64,000 nucleotides of DNA, from NCBI GenBank assembly GCA_015956445.1, contig WIUZ02000007.1, positions 1,488,001 to 1,552,000 of the forward strand, given 5' to 3'. A program made the position numbers and the translations under genes. This document shows positions 1-11,547 of the stretch, piece after piece (within the stretch, counting starts at the first letter, position 1; every line of letters starts with the position of its first letter). Under the pieces are notes generated by a model. The model saw nothing but the letters and a program-made list of their open reading frames with translations. It made no database searches and was not told the DNA's origin. The DNA comes from Thelephora terrestris. Its lineage: Eukaryota; Basidiomycota; Agaricomycetes; Thelephorales; Thelephoraceae.

Positions 1-1
1 A

Positions 2-1066
2 CAGTGGAAAGCGGGGGATACGACGTGGGCACCCTATCGGGAAGTGGCTCACCTGATGGCGATGGAACGTTACTGCGAACTTATGGGTGTCGCAAGTCCA
101 GATGACCTCCCCACTAAGCGAGATAGTGGGAAATCTGAGGTTCGCGAGGCAGTTATATATTCCGTGAGGCTATCGAATACAGGTTATAAGGAAGGGGTCG
201 AGTCCAGAGGGGATCTCGACATCCCCAAGATGCCCCACGAACTCTCTCACCGCGAATTCATCGCTTGCTCTACCTATGCCCAGCGTCTCCGCGACGCTAA
301 CCGAGGATTGTGTCCGCTCCCCAGTGGCCCACCCCCTCCGGGTTACGACGACTACATCGTCTTGGTGTCAAACCAGGGCTTCCCCTCCGACACTCGCGAC
401 GTATCCTACTCGAGCAGTCGCGACCCCCCTTACTACAACACCCACCAGGCCAACGACCCGACCGGTGCAATCAGCATGCCACCGGCAGCTTTTACCCACT
501 TGATCAACTCCCAGGTCCGCACGATGGAATTAGCGACCGGGTATCGACCCAGGTACAATCACGCGAAGTCTAACTTCGGATGTCACGAGTATCCCCGCGG
601 TCGTGGTCGCGGATACTTTAGGGGCCACGGAGTTGTCAACAGAGGGACTCGCGGACGTCCCATCCCCGGTGGAGATGGCAGCAACAGAAGGGCTCGCCCC
701 TCGGCACAGGAGGAAGAGGAGGTCGTCAGGGCCTGTGAATCCGTCCGTCCCGCTAGGCAGGCCCCCGTCCCTCCCGTTGCAGCAGATCCTGTCTCCTCGG
801 CTCCCGGATTGGCAAGCGGATCACGTCACGTTACCGGTGACGATAGCGGAGAAGAGTCTACCTCTGACAGCATCGGCACCCTCGGCAGCTCGGCAAGTAC
901 CTTCTTGAGGGTTAGGGATGTCCCGGCCGAAGAGATGGTGGACGCGCTGTCCTGGAGGATGAGTGTGTTGGAAGGACGCGCAGCCAGGGTCTCCCTCGAG
1001 GAGGACGACGATATGGCGGACGCGGAAGGCGAACCGGCTGACGCGGCGGAAGTTGTGAAGGAATAA
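2..1066 (+). CDS. Retroelement-type ORF, 5' end outside window
   Basis: The frame is open from the first bases, so the protein is cut off at its N terminus. The first visible residues (WKAGDTTWAPYREVAHL) look like the chromo-like tail often seen in basidiomycete Ty3/gypsy-derived proteins; this match is from memory and tentative. Near the middle (about residues 185-205 counted from base 44) lies an arginine/glycine-rich stretch (PRGRGRGYFRGHG) typical of nucleic-acid binding, followed by an acidic, disordered C terminus ending at the stop at 1064-1066. No catalytic domain is visible. It may be the last part of a retrotransposon polyprotein or a derived gene. The flanking sequence is repeat-rich, which favours a mobile origin. 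Confidence 0.4.
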   Translation, partial: QWKAGDTTWAPYREVAHLMAMERYCELMGVASPDDLPTKRDSGKSEVREAVIYSVRLSNTGYKEGVESRGDLDIPKMPHELSHREFIACSTYAQRLRDANRGLCPLPSGPPPPGYDDYIVLVSNQGFPSDTRDVSYSSSRDPPYYNTHQANDPTGAISMPPAAFTHLINSQVRTMELATGYRPRYNHAKSNFGCHEYPRGRGRGYFRGHGVVNRGTRGRPIPGGDGSNRRARPSAQEEEEVVRACESVRPARQAPVPPVAADPVSSAPGLASGSRHVTGDDSGEESTSDSIGTLGSSASTFLRVRDVPAEEMVDALSWRMSVLEGRAARVSLEEDDDMADAEGEPADAAEVVKE

Positions 1067-1360
1067 GGGGGTGAACCCTATGTTATTTATTTTCACCCAA
1101 TTTTTTTTCTCTAAACTACCCTACGGTGACGTGCAGCAGTGCCGGGTACTGCTGGGAGGGCGAGTGTAAGCGAAGCGTCATGCGCCTCTCTAAGCGGTGA
1201 CACCGGTCTGTAGTAGTTTAGCCACAAAGTTTATATTTCGTTCGAAACAGCAGGTCGTATACTAAATACCCAAAAGGTCTCGTATTACATAACCTAGCAG
1301 ACAGTATATAAAGTGTCTAGGTAGATTGGAAACGAGGACGCTTTCAACCAGTTCGCACCT
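1067..1360 (+). other. LTR-like 3' region with hairpin and TATA box
   Basis: This gene-free stretch follows the stop codon. It holds a short inverted repeat (AGCAGT...ACTGCT near 1133-1155) and a TATA-like box near 1303-1310 (GTATATAAAG). The arrangement resembles a retrotransposon LTR, but neither end could be fixed and no second copy is in the window. Confidence 0.3.
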
Positions 1361-2937
1361 GTGTGTTTACCTCTAAGTCTCAACTCGACTCGCGTGATTC
1401 GGAACTTCCCGACATCACTCCCGAGTCCCGATTCGAGCTCGAGGGTTCACAGAGGATGTCCGCTACCTTTCTTCCATTCCCAACAACCATTCCTATGTTT
1501 CCCTATCCCCTCCTTCCCTTTGATTAGCACATCCCATCCCTATGTTACGCTATTCCCCTTCCATCCATCCCGACTCACTGTTATGCCTTTATATCATCCA
1601 CTTCTACGTCCCGCCCATATTGTTCTTGTCCACGGACTATCCCTCATTGTTTCTTGCTCCATCTATTCGTTCACTCTTCCTATCTACACGATTTTACTCT
1701 TTCATTTGGACTTTACTATTGGACACTTTCTATATCCACAAAGCACCTCTTCTAGTTAGATTTCCTTTCGTTCCACACTCCCTCTATCCCGACTTTTCCC
1801 TATTTCTCGCTACCCCTTTCTCTTGGCTTCCCGAGTTTCTATCAGAAGTCCCAAGGAGACTCCTCTTGCGCCTCAAGACAACCGAGGACGGTTGCTCTCT
1901 GAAGTCCCAAGGAGATGTCGTGACCGTATTTCGGACACTATCCGGAATCGCGACCTTCTCTCAACTATCGACAACTGCTGCGTGAGGTCTGGATGACTTC
2001 CCTCAGCATTCTCGACTGTCCCGACGAGGATTCACCTGTCCCTGCACTTCGCCACATGTCCCTCTCTCCCTATTCTCCCTCGTGACCTCCTGATGTTTTC
2101 CCTTTCGACCTGCGACTTAGACCTGCGACCTGCGCCCTTCGACCTTAGACCTGCGACCTGCGTTCCCCAGTAGATAGTTTCCCTCAGACTCTTCTTCCCT
2201 CACACCTTGTCCCGATTACGTCCCGACCAGTCCCGATCGTGTCCCGACCATTTCCCGACTCTCCACCACGTCTTGTTTCTTTAGTTTACATTTCCCTATC
2301 TCCATTTCCTGTGTCCCAATCACGTCTCGATCGATTGCTCCGCTCTCGACTCTAGGCCTCCCTCTGGTTCACTTTCCAACCACATTCCCTTCCTTCGTTG
2401 TTTCCTTCGATCCCTCGCCTTCCCTATGTCATAGACGCGTCATTAGGACTTTTGACATCATTTTGGTTCGTTCCCTTTGGTTCCTTCGTTCTCAGAGTCC
2501 CCAGTAGTGTATATAAAGACTCCTGTACTCGATAGACCCAGCAATCACTCAGCAGTGTTCCCCCTCTCTCTCTTCCTCTCTCTCTCTCTCTCTTCTGAGG
2601 CCTAGCAGCGTTGCTACGGTCCTCCCTCCGGTTCCCTCGTCGTCTCGCTCTCGTTCTCGTTGTCCCTCTGGTCTCTCGTGTCCTGCTGGTGTCCCGATTT
2701 CTGACTCTGTTGTCCCAACGTATCCCGACGTTTCCTTTTGTTTGTTATCGGTAGTTTCGTTCTCTGGCTTTCCCGTTGTCTTCTGCCTCGTTCTCCCGTT
2801 CATATCCCGACTTTCCCTCTTGCTGTTCATTCGCTTCCCGCAGATTCCCTAGAGGCTCGCGCCTCTGAACCGAGGACCCGACCTTCTAACTGCCATCTCT
2901 GCCCTCTCGGACTCCGAAGGCTTAGTGGCAAGTTCAA
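1361..2937 (+). repeat. Pyrimidine-rich repeat A, inverted partner of 21776-22830
   Basis: The + strand is strongly C/T-rich and full of TCCCGA motifs. It includes a short tandem array (GACCTGCGACCT-type, about 2105-2165), a (CT)n tract at about 2563-2597 and a TATA box at 2510-2518. From about 1915 to 2937 it matches 21776-22830 on the opposite strand, with length differences and many substitutions. Open frames here (for example 1361-1759 and 2549-2830) are low-complexity translations and not credible genes. It could be an LTR of an unidentified retroelement. Confidence 0.6.
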
Positions 2938-3398
2938 TGTCATGCTTTGTAACTGCTTTGTAATGCTCTCAAATTGCTATTGGCCGCCACACTTTCGTTT
3001 ATCAGCTGATAATTTGTAGCATTAGTCACCACGTAAAGCACAGACCATGCAGTGTTGTGCACGGACCATGTTTGTCTGTGTTTGTATCTTTAGGGTAGTT
3101 ACATGTCACTGTCACGTCACAAATCTAAGTAGTATATATACTCAGAGTAGTTTAGCCTGTACTCCTTAGATTTGTTATCATCAGACTCTCCGTGACCTCT
3201 ACTGCTGTGTGCTAAGAGCAAGAGTATCTGAAGAACCTTGTCAGCTTCTTTCTCCCCCTCTCTAATCTAAGTCTGTGAAGAGACTTCCGATATCCCTGGG
3301 TTTGCAACAGGGTTATAACTGTGTGTTTGACCCCTGTATTATGATAGGTTTGGATAGCAAGAGTGCTATTGAACTGTAGAGGTCGCATTGGCCTGACA
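2938..3398 (+). repeat. 461-bp terminal fragment of element Z
   Basis: Nearly identical to the right ends of Z1 (to 15324) and Z2 (to 31487). It runs from TGTCATGC to GGCCTGACA and includes a TATA box (TATATATAC, about 3132-3140). Flanks TTCAA and GTATG do not match, so there is no target-site duplication. The piece begins with TGTCA where the full Z copies have CGTCA, so either truncation or a shorter relative is possible. Confidence 0.75.
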
Positions 3399-4440
3399 GT
3401 ATGCGCAACACATTGTAGTGTTAGAGAGCGGCAAAAATCTAGACAGATCGCTGTAAGCGAGAGCTATCGACTAGGTAAGTGAAGGTTCTAAGAAGAGAGA
3501 ATGAAAATGTACGCACTCCTCAATCAAGAACAAAGTGATTGAGGAGTCGGAACAAAAATTGTCTACTATCGTACGCGGTCATCAGCAAACTAGGCTGGAA
3601 CAGATATGGACAGATATGGCGACAGATGGCCATATATGTGACCATCCGTCCTTCCGAGATCGGTCAGGTCATAGCTGGCCAGAAGGGGGCAGACACGCGA
3701 ATTCCAAGTGAGATCTGCCCCTTTCTATCCGGGCAGATCTCGAGCACATGCAACGCCATCAGGGCAGATCTCGTCTGCCACCGGTGAGGATAATTTTCCA
3801 AATATTCTATATTCCCAATAGGTTTTCGTTGTTTAGACCAATTTAATAGTTAATAATCCCTTAATTGAACCAATATATAATCCTTATTTGCGGTCTGAAC
3901 GATTATTTGAAATGTCATTTATTTTTTGTTGGTCGGGGAAAAAATAATACAAAATACGTGCGATAGAAGCTACGCGAGAAGAGTCGTATCAAACGTAACA
4001 AACGGCAGCAAAAACTGAGAGAGAGTGAAGGGAGCGAGAAGGGCAAGAAGTGGGGAGTGGCAATGGGATGGAGGAAGGAAAATGGGGTTCAGGCAGAAAG
4101 GGGGGAGAGAGCAGGGAGATCATCGTTTGATGGGGTCGACGTCGGAGAAGACTGGAGCTGCGGAGTAGCCTATGATGATAGATTAGCGGTGTTGCGACAT
4201 GGGGGCGAAAGAGCCAAGCGCACCGACAAACTTTTCGGGCTTGAGCTAGGATTGGCCCGAGTGACCTCGAACCGATTGTGGGCTCGGTGCTGTCCTTTGA
4301 TCGCTTGATGAGCCTGCCTAGAAGATAGCTGTCAACGAACATGGGCGCTATGGGAGGAAGGGATTGTTGAACCAAAGGTCTGTGCCCGGCAACGGGTCAA
4401 CCGGCTCCACCGCTTCGTGCGAGAGCCGATGCCGGAGAGC
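3399..4440. other. No gene recognised
   Basis: Short overlapping frames on both strands (for example 4057-4308 and 3989-4375) have no recognisable motif and no supporting copy. An A/T-rich stretch covers about 3790-3960. A repeated AGATCTGCC/GGCAGATCT motif occurs at 3710-3780. Confidence 0.5.
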
Positions 4441-4995
4441 GCTGAATAAGCGACCCAAAGGGACGGTGTCACATCAGTGACCCGATCGATTGGTATAACG
4501 CGCGCGTGCCTTAAGCCGCCGCACGGACCATGCATCAGTCACACTGTATAGATGTGACGTTAATAGAGTAGATAGTATATATACCCCTCATGTGTCCATA
4601 GATCAATTAATCGCTTCTCTCTCTCTCTCCCCCACTAGCAACTATAAGACTCTCCCCTTCAGGTAAGACTTAGAGTACCCATGTAGTAGTATAGGATTAT
4701 ACTCTACCTGCTCAACAGGGATCATTAGCCGCTAGAATTTGATGGAGGAACGATGTGGGGACGTACACAATAGATCTTGACCTGGAGGCAACGGACTCGC
4801 TGGGGTTCGTTGAGCTGTCAAATAGTCGGATAAGTAAGTGTCACAGCAAAGATTTGAATGTAGGTGCTGTACATTATCGTGAGGTCAGAGAAGGATATGT
4901 AGTATCTTTCAAAGAGAGGCATTGTGGAGTGGAGGGAATCGGATGGGGATGTTGTCGAAAGCAGGCACAAAGTTGGGGCTTGAAAATATAGGAGT
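4441..4995 (+). promoter_or_regulatory. LTR-like promoter segment
   Basis: Contains CGCACGGACCATG (4520-4532), a TGACGT motif (about 4555) and a TATA box (TATATATAC, about 4576-4584), in the same order as in the right end of element Z. The termini could not be fixed. This sequence forms the left flank of XV-A, and CCATG at 4996-5000 is that element's left target-site duplication. Confidence 0.4.
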
Positions 4996-5271
4996 CCATG
5001 TGTCACAAACACATGACATAGTGACTAAAATCACACAAGTAATTCAAGACATTGGTCTTATTTGCAGTAATAAAAGTACAAAGGCAACTAACAAATATTA
5101 TATAACTAAACAAGAACAAACAGATCCGCATCACAAGGACAGTCCTGAGGGTATGGACAACAATGAGCGAAATGGTGCGGGTTATACACGCTCTGGGGAC
5201 AATACGAATACACTCGAGTTACCGGGTCTTGCCAGCACTCCCTGCATCCCAGCACATCGTGAAACAAACTG

Positions 5272-7237
5272 TCATGCATCTCCCGCTTCACGTCCGTCAA
5301 CGCCGAGCTCACTAATGCGAACCCATAATGGTCCTGGAGACCCGCTACCTCCACTTTCAGCTTCATTCGAACCTGACGTGACTTGTCGGAGGGACGACAA
5401 CATTGACCAGTACGAGTCATCGGATTCTTGCGCCCCTCACTGGGGACAAACCCCAGTTTCCTGGCCTGGGACATTGTAAATACATTGTAAGGAAATGGAA
5501 AATGTGCCTGGCAATCACCCACCTGGTACATCATAAATACATTCAAAATGTCCAGGCCAATTTCCTTAGAGTGTTGCCAACACAGGAAATGCTCAGTACA
5601 TTCATGGTGTTCCTGGTCATGTGATCTCAGTGTTCCCATTAGGTAATCCATGGGAACATCATGAATTTTCCCAAAGAAATACCCATGATGTCCCTGAGTG
5701 GCTCATTGAAAGAAAACCCTGAGTGAACCCACAGTTTCCCAGGTCATGTGACCTTGATGTCCTGATTAGGTAATCTGAGGGTACACCATGAATTTTCCCA
5801 AAGAAAGTAACCATGGTGTTCCTGAGTGGCTCATTCACAGTGTTCTTTCCAGTGTTCCCAGTGGTGCCATCATGGTGTTCCCAGTCAGTAAAATTCAAAT
5901 TGAGCCTTAACGGTGTGCCGGAAGTGTACCAGTGTGGTATATCCTGGAAGTACTAAGGCCTTTGACCATGATGTACCAAAATCCAGCAAACCATCAGGAA
6001 ACTGTGGGAACACTGAAAGGAAACTGGGGACACTGGGAACATCATAAACTCATTCAAAATGTTCCCAATTTCTCAGTTTCCTTTCAGTGTTCCCGCAGTT
6101 TCCTGATGGTTTGCTGGATTTTGGTACATCATGGTCAAAGGCCTTAGTACTTCCAGGATATACCACACTGGTACACTTCCGGCACACCGTTAAGGCTCAA
6201 TTTGAATTTTACTGACTGGGAACACCATGATGGCACCACTGGGAACACTGGAAAGAACACTGTGAATGAGCCACTCAGGAACACCATGGTTACTTTCTTT
6301 GGGAAAATTCATGGTTTACCCTCAGATTACCTAATCAGGACATCAAGGTCACATGACCTGGGAAACTGTGGGCTCACTCAGGGTTTTCTTTCAATGAGCC
6401 ACTCAGGGACATCATGGGTATTTCTTTGGGAAAATTCATGATGTTCCCATGGATTACCTAATGGGAACACTGAGATCACATGACCAGGAACACCATGAAT
6501 GTACTGAGCATTTCCTGTGTTGGCAACACTCTAAGGAAATTGGCCTGGACATTTTGAATGTATTTATGATGTACCAGGTGGGTGATTGCCAGGCACATTT
6601 TCCATTTCCTTACAATGTATTTACAATGTCCCAGGCCGGGAAACTGGGGTTTGTCCCCAGTGCCTTCTTCTTCTGGGTCCTCTCCACCATCTGACGGGCT
6701 GGAACAGGACTCCAGGGAGGGGATTGGGGAAGAGGGACTCCCTGATCGTGAAGGTGGCGGAGGGACGATGGGGGAGTGAGGAGCTGCGTCGGTGCAGAAT
6801 CCTCCGTGGCACCTATGGCCGAAGTACCTGAGGAGAGATTCCTGGAAAGGTTTCCAATGTTCCAAGGCGAAGTGAGAGAAGTCCTCATTGAGACTATTAA
6901 CAACAACATACATGACATCCATCCTCTTTTCCAACTTCAAAATCCGGTCCTCCCTCTCTTGTTCCATCGCGTCTTGCATGGGAGTGACTCCAGGAGCCCA
7001 CTTACGAGTCCAGTTGGGATCTTCATACCCAGCCTGCTCCCAGAACTTGGCAGGAGCATTATGAGCGGTCAAGAACAAGAAGTCCACGGCAACCTGGTTA
7101 TCGTGAGCGATGTTGGCGGGAGTATCGTACAAGTGTTGCTCCATGTCGAAGGGAGCATCCGTCTCGAAGGACAGGGTGAAGTCGAAGGGGGTGGCGGCGG
7201 TGTTGAGAAGAGCGGCGTTGGCAGCAAAAGCAGACAT
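5272..7237 (-). pseudogene. Gene V of XV-A, split by foldback T1
   Basis: Starts at the ATG at 7235-7237 (MSAFAANAALL) and runs leftward to 6663. It is interrupted by T1 and resumes at 5437 in the same frame, ending at 5272-5274. Removing T1 and one TSD copy leaves 738 nt, an exact multiple of three. The N-terminal half has a conserved block (HDNQVAVDF, WEQAGYEDPNW) and a charged segment likely to form a coiled coil (EREDRILKLEKRMDVM). The middle is Pro/Ser-rich and acidic. A second frame across 5106-5437 is better conserved between the two V copies and encodes a Cys/His-rich end (CRECWQDPVTR, NPHHFAHCCP). Function unknown; no family recognised. Confidence 0.55.
5438..6662. mobile_element. 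T1: CACTG-type foldback element
   Basis: Nearly perfect palindrome centred near 6050, with arms of about 600 bp. Ends are CACTGGGGACAAACCCC and its reverse complement. It is flanked by CCT at 5435-5437 and 6663-6665, a 3-bp target duplication. CACT ends plus a 3-bp duplication fit a non-autonomous CACTA-type element. The uninterrupted V-B copy near 12110-12130 approximates the empty site. Frames inside, such as the mirrored 79-residue pair at 5659-5898 and 6202-6441, are palindrome artefacts. Confidence 0.9.
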
Positions 7238-7339
7238 AGTAGTAAGCAGTTGGTTTAGAGGAGTAGTAGTGGATGGTTTGGTAGGAACGGAAAAGAGATG
7301 ATGAGAGGAAAAGACCAATAATCCCCTGGATTATATACG

Positions 7340-7588
7340 TCCAAGTCAATAGGATGCCCAAAAAGGGGAGACAATAAAACCATCACTCATCAAGGTCCCA
7401 ATCAGGGTAAACAAACCCTCAGCTCCAATCGCGATCCCATCAAACTCTGGGAAATCCCCATCGATCATGGGAAATCCCCACTGCGCTTCTATTACTACTG
7501 TCGATCTAGAGAAATTCCCATCGATCATGGGAAATCCCAGCACGCTTCTACTACCACCGTAAAACACGAGAAATCCCCTAAGAGCCCC
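7340..7588 (-). promoter_or_regulatory. Upstream region of gene V with GGGGATTTCC repeats
   Basis: Read on the minus strand, this stretch holds several copies of a GATCGATGGGGATTTCCC-type motif. The same motif lies upstream of V-B at 11285-11365. It separates the divergent genes V and X and is the likely shared control region. F1 is inserted just beyond it. Confidence 0.45.
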
Positions 7589-7689
7589 TTCAGCGATCTT
7601 TTCTCCATGGGTCATGGGGCGTGCAATGGTGACAAACTCCCATGGGTCATGGGGCGTGCAACGTTGTACAACCCATGACCCATGGAGAA

Positions 7690-8215
7690 ATACTTACCCA
7701 TGGGTCATGGGTTGTACAACGCTATGGGTTCCCTATGCTGGGTTGCCCAAGGGTATAGATTTCCCATGGGTCATGGGTTGTACAAGGGTATTGATTCCCC
7801 ATGGGTCATGGGTTGTACAACACTATTAATTCTCCATGGGTCATGGGTTGTACAACGGTATAGATTCCCCATGGGTCATGGGTTGTACAACACTATTAAT
7901 TCCCCATGGGTCATGGGTTGTACAAGGGTATAGGTTTCCCATGGGTCATGGGTTGTACAACACTATAGATTCCCCATGGGTCATGGGTTGTACAACGATA
8001 TTAATTCTCCATGGGTCATGGGTTGTACAAGGGTATAGGTTTCCCATGGGTCATGGGTTGTACAAGGGTATTGATTCCCCATGGGTCATGGGTTGTACAA
8101 GGGTATTGATTCACCATGGGTCATGGGTTGTACAACACTATTGATTCTCCATGGGTCATGGGTTGTACAACAGTATTGATTTCCCATGGGTCATGGGTTG
8201 TACAAGAGCATGTGT
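7690..8215 (+). repeat. 36-bp tandem array, left arm of F1
   Basis: About a dozen head-to-tail units built around CCCATGGGTCATGGGTTG followed by TACAAC. Each unit contains two small palindromes (CCCATGGG and GTTGTACAAC). The 60-100 residue frames read through it (MGHGLYN...) simply reflect a unit length divisible by three. Confidence 0.95.
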
Positions 8216-8407
8216 TGTACAGGGGTGTCTGTTCTCCCTGGGGCATGGAACATATGCCTATTCTAGGAAAGGTCATCAATCATGAATCACCTAACAAGGA
8301 CATCTTTGATGGATTCCCAAAATAGAAAAGTTTCCTGGGTTATATAACAAGCTGTTGACTTTGAGAGTAATCCACTGTTTGTATGCCCAATAGAATATCT
8401 CTATTTG

Positions 8408-8890
8408 GGGTCCTAACCTAAACCTAAACCTAAACCTAAACCTAACCTAACCCTAATCTAAACCTAAATATAAACATAAACACAAACCTAACCTGACCTA
8501 AACCTAACCTAACCTAAATCTAAACCTAACATTACCTAATCCTCACCTAACATAATCTAACCTAACATAACCTAACCTAACCTAAACCTAACCCTAACCT
8601 AACCTAACCTAACCTAACCTAACCTAACCTAACCTAACCTAACCTAACCTAACCTAAACCTAACCTAACCTAAACCTAACCTAACCTAAACCTAACCTAA
8701 CCTAAACCTAACCTAACCTAAACCTAACCTAACTCAACCCAGATTCAACCTCATCTAACCTAACCTAACCTAACCTCACCTAAACTAACCTAACCTCACC
8801 TAAACTAACCTAACCTCACCTAAACTAACCTAACCTCACCTAAACTAACCTAACCTCACCTAAACTAACCTAACCTCACCTAAACTAAGC
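8408..8890 (+). repeat. Telomere-like CCTAA array, left arm of F1
   Basis: Long run of CCTAA and CCTAAA units with interspersed CCTAACCT and CCTCACCTAAACTAA variants. The unit differs from the TTAGGG common in fungi. It is interstitial and mirrored at 9448-9632, so this is not a chromosome end. Confidence 0.9.
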
Positions 8891-9447
8891 CTAAAGCTAG
8901 CCCGGCCTCACACAAAGTAGCCCAGCCAACTTATCCTGAAGTAGTCCATCTAATCTAACACCTACCTAACATGCCCTGTTTCAACTCAACCTCATGTATG
9001 TCAGCCTAAGCTAATTTTCCCAGTTACCAACACATGAGTTGGCTAACAGAAACATAAATCAAACTGTAGCCCTCTTCCCCCTCACACATCCTGTGCACAA
9101 TCATTACTCAAGCAAACCAGGCAAAAAAATCTAGTGGACCTATAATCTCAGTGGTTGAACTTGGCTGACAAACATGCTTGCTGGGTTATTGTTGTACATA
9201 TGTGTGCCTGTGGGCTAGCAGATCCACTAAACTGTCAGTCTAGGTAGACTTGAGTAGTGATTGTGCAGAGTGTGGGGGGGGGGCTGCAGTTTGCTTTATG
9301 TTTCTGTGACCCAGCTCACATTTTGGTAACTGGAAAAAGGTAGCTTAGGCTGGCATTTATTAGGTTAGGTTGAAACAGGGCATGTTAGGTAGGTGTTAGA
9401 TTAGATGGACTACTTCAGGATAAGTTGGCTGGGCTACTTTGTGTGAG

Positions 9448-9632
9448 GCCGGGCTAACTGTAGGCTTAGTTTAGGTGAGGTTAGGTTAGGTTAGGTTAGG
9501 TTAGGTTAGGTTAGGTTAGGTTAGATGAGGTTGAATCTGGGTTGAGTCAGGTTAGGTTTAGGTTAGGTTAGGTTAGGTTAGGTTAGATTATGTTAGGTGA
9601 GGATTAGGATTAGGTTTAGGTTTAGGTTAGGA
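9448..9632 (-). repeat. Telomere-like TTAGG array, right arm of F1
   Basis: Reverse-complement counterpart of the CCTAA array in the left arm, shorter than its partner. The shared flanking sequence (AGCCCGGCCTCACACAAAG at left, mirrored at right) shows that the two arms are copies. Confidence 0.9.
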
Positions 9633-9829
9633 CCCCAAATAGAGATATTCTATTGGGCATACAAACAGTAGACTACTTTCAAAGTTGACAGCCTGTTATG
9701 TAACCCAGGAGACTTTTCTATTTTGGGAATCCATCAAAGATGTCCTTGTTGGGTGATTCATGATTGATGACCTTTCCTAGAATAGGCATATGTTCCATGC
9801 CCCAGGGAGAACAGACACCCGTGTACAAC

Positions 9830-10308
9830 CCATGCTCTTGTACAACCCATGACCCATGGGGAATTAATAGTGTTGTACGACCCATGACCCATGGAGAATC
9901 TATACCATTGTACAACCCATGACCCATGGAGAATTAATAGTGTTGTACAACCCATGACCCATGGGAAACCTATACCCTTGTACAGCCCATGACCCATGGG
10001 GAATTAATAGTGTTGTATGACCCATGACCCATGGGGAATCTATACCATTGTACAACCCATGACCCATGGGAAATCAATACTGTTGTACAACCCATGACCC
10101 ATGGAGAATTAATAGCGTTGTACAACCCATGACCCATGGGGAATCTATAGCGTTGTACAACCCATGACCCATGGAGAATTAATAGTGTTGTACAACCCAT
10201 GACCCATGGGAAACCTATAGCGTTGTACAACCCATGACCCATGGAGAATCTATAGCGTTGTACAACCCATGACCCATGGGGAATCTATAGTGTTGTACAA
10301 CCCATGAC
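9830..10308 (-). repeat. 36-bp tandem array, right arm of F1
   Basis: About a dozen units, the reverse complement of the left array. The array is cut at 10308 by XV-B and resumes at 12557. ATGA-C at the break is duplicated on both sides. Confidence 0.95.
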
Positions 10309-10328
10309 TGTCAGGGTTGTGGGCCTGC

Positions 10329-10952
10329 TTACTGCTTGTGGGGCGCTAGAGGATTAGCGGATGGGTGTGGGGTGTCGGATCGGGTTCGGAAGGGGGTTCC
10401 GGGTGTAGAAACTAGAGGAGGAGGGATATCAAGTGAGAGGGGTGACTCTGTCTGATAAGGGTGGACTGGCGAGTGGTAGTCTTGGCAGAATTGATTTAAC
10501 TGCTGCACAAATGGTTCGAAGTCTTGGTCGCTAAGGCGTTCGAAGTTGACGAGATATTCTATAACCGAATAACGTAATTCAGTTGGTATTTCCCACCGAA
10601 GAACGATGATAGCAGGGGAGTGGGTGTGAACGTTAGTAATGAGGTGGATGCGTGGACTGGGGAAGTAGAAGGCCGGACTTATACTGAAGTAGACTGTCGC
10701 TAAGACGCTCTCAGTGAAGTCAGAGTTCCAAAGGAACTGATGATCGGCGCCCAATAAGAAGGGGGGAGTGATGACTCCGGCATCGAGAGCTGCAAAGGGG
10801 CGATAGTAAGGGAAATGGGTGAGTAAACCGGCTGTTCGGTTTACTTGGAGACTTCTGATGAGTTTATACTCCCAGATAGATCTCCTGGCGTCAGGGATAG
10901 TGGGTCGCTGAACTGGGCTTGTAGAAGGGAAAGGGTCGGGGGCGCTGAACAT
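10329..10952 (-). CDS. Gene X of XV-B, 207-residue protein of unknown function
   Basis: Single-exon frame starting MFSAPDPFPSTSP and ending at 10329. About residues 20-160 form a well-ordered region rich in aromatic residues (RRSIWEYKLIRSLQVNRTAG, FPYYRPFAALD), including ERLSDQDFEPFVQQLNQF. The last 45 residues are Pro/Ser/Thr-rich and probably disordered. The X copy in XV-A, with its insertion removed, has the same length, and most differences are single residues, so the frame is maintained in both. A TATA-type box read on the minus strand (TATATAAGG, about 11100) lies upstream with CGCACAGACCATG at 11158-11170. No known domain is recognised. Confidence 0.7.
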   Translation of the reverse strand: MFSAPDPFPSTSPVQRPTIPDARRSIWEYKLIRSLQVNRTAGLLTHFPYYRPFAALDAGVITPPFLLGADHQFLWNSDFTESVLATVYFSISPAFYFPSPRIHLITNVHTHSPAIIVLRWEIPTELRYSVIEYLVNFERLSDQDFEPFVQQLNQFCQDYHSPVHPYQTESPLSLDIPPPLVSTPGTPFRTRSDTPHPSANPLAPHKQ

Positions 10953-11547
10953 ACACCGGCAGGAGTATTCCTGCTAGAATGAGTCAGAAGGGATAAGACG
11001 TGAGGAGGATTCCTCAGCTTACTTTGTTTATTCAAGTTTGTGAGTAGGGGAGTACAGAAGAGATTGAGAATGGGGAAAAGAAGGAGCGAACGCTCTTCCT
11101 TATATACCCAATCCTCTACAGGAGTCATTTATTTTACAACGAGTCAACAGGAATCAACATGGTCTGTGCGTAGTTTAGGGTAGGGCGGATGAGTCAGAAA
11201 GGTGGGACTTCTAGAGCGACAAAGGAATATGAAATAAGGAGACAATAGCGAATGAATCATTAGGAGTACAATGGGGATTTCTCACGTTTCATGGTAGTAA
11301 TAGAAGCGTGGTGGGGATTTCCTTTGATCGATGGGGATTTCCCTAAATTCGATGGGATTGTGATTGGGGCTAAGGGTTCATTTATCTTAATCGGGCTTTG
11401 GATGGTTAATGATTCTTTGTTTCCCCCTTTTGGTTTCTTATTGAGTCAGTCGTATATAATCCAGGGGGATTATTGGTCTTTTCCTCCCATCGTCTCTTTT
11501 CCCTTCCCACAATCCACTACTCTTCTCTTAAAACATCTGCTACTACT

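Noticed and set aside
5659-6441. Two identical 79-residue frames
   Set aside because: They are mirror images within the T1 palindrome.
7690-8215. CRISPR-like repeat array
   Set aside because: Units are contiguous with no unique spacers, lie in a eukaryotic palindrome and are mirrored in the other arm. It is a minisatellite.
7682-8325. Open frames of 70-100 residues (MGHGLYN...)
   Set aside because: They result from a repeat length divisible by three and have no independent support.
8408-9632. Chromosome end (telomere)
   Set aside because: Arrays are internal, point toward each other in a palindrome and lie inside an inserted element with unique flanks.
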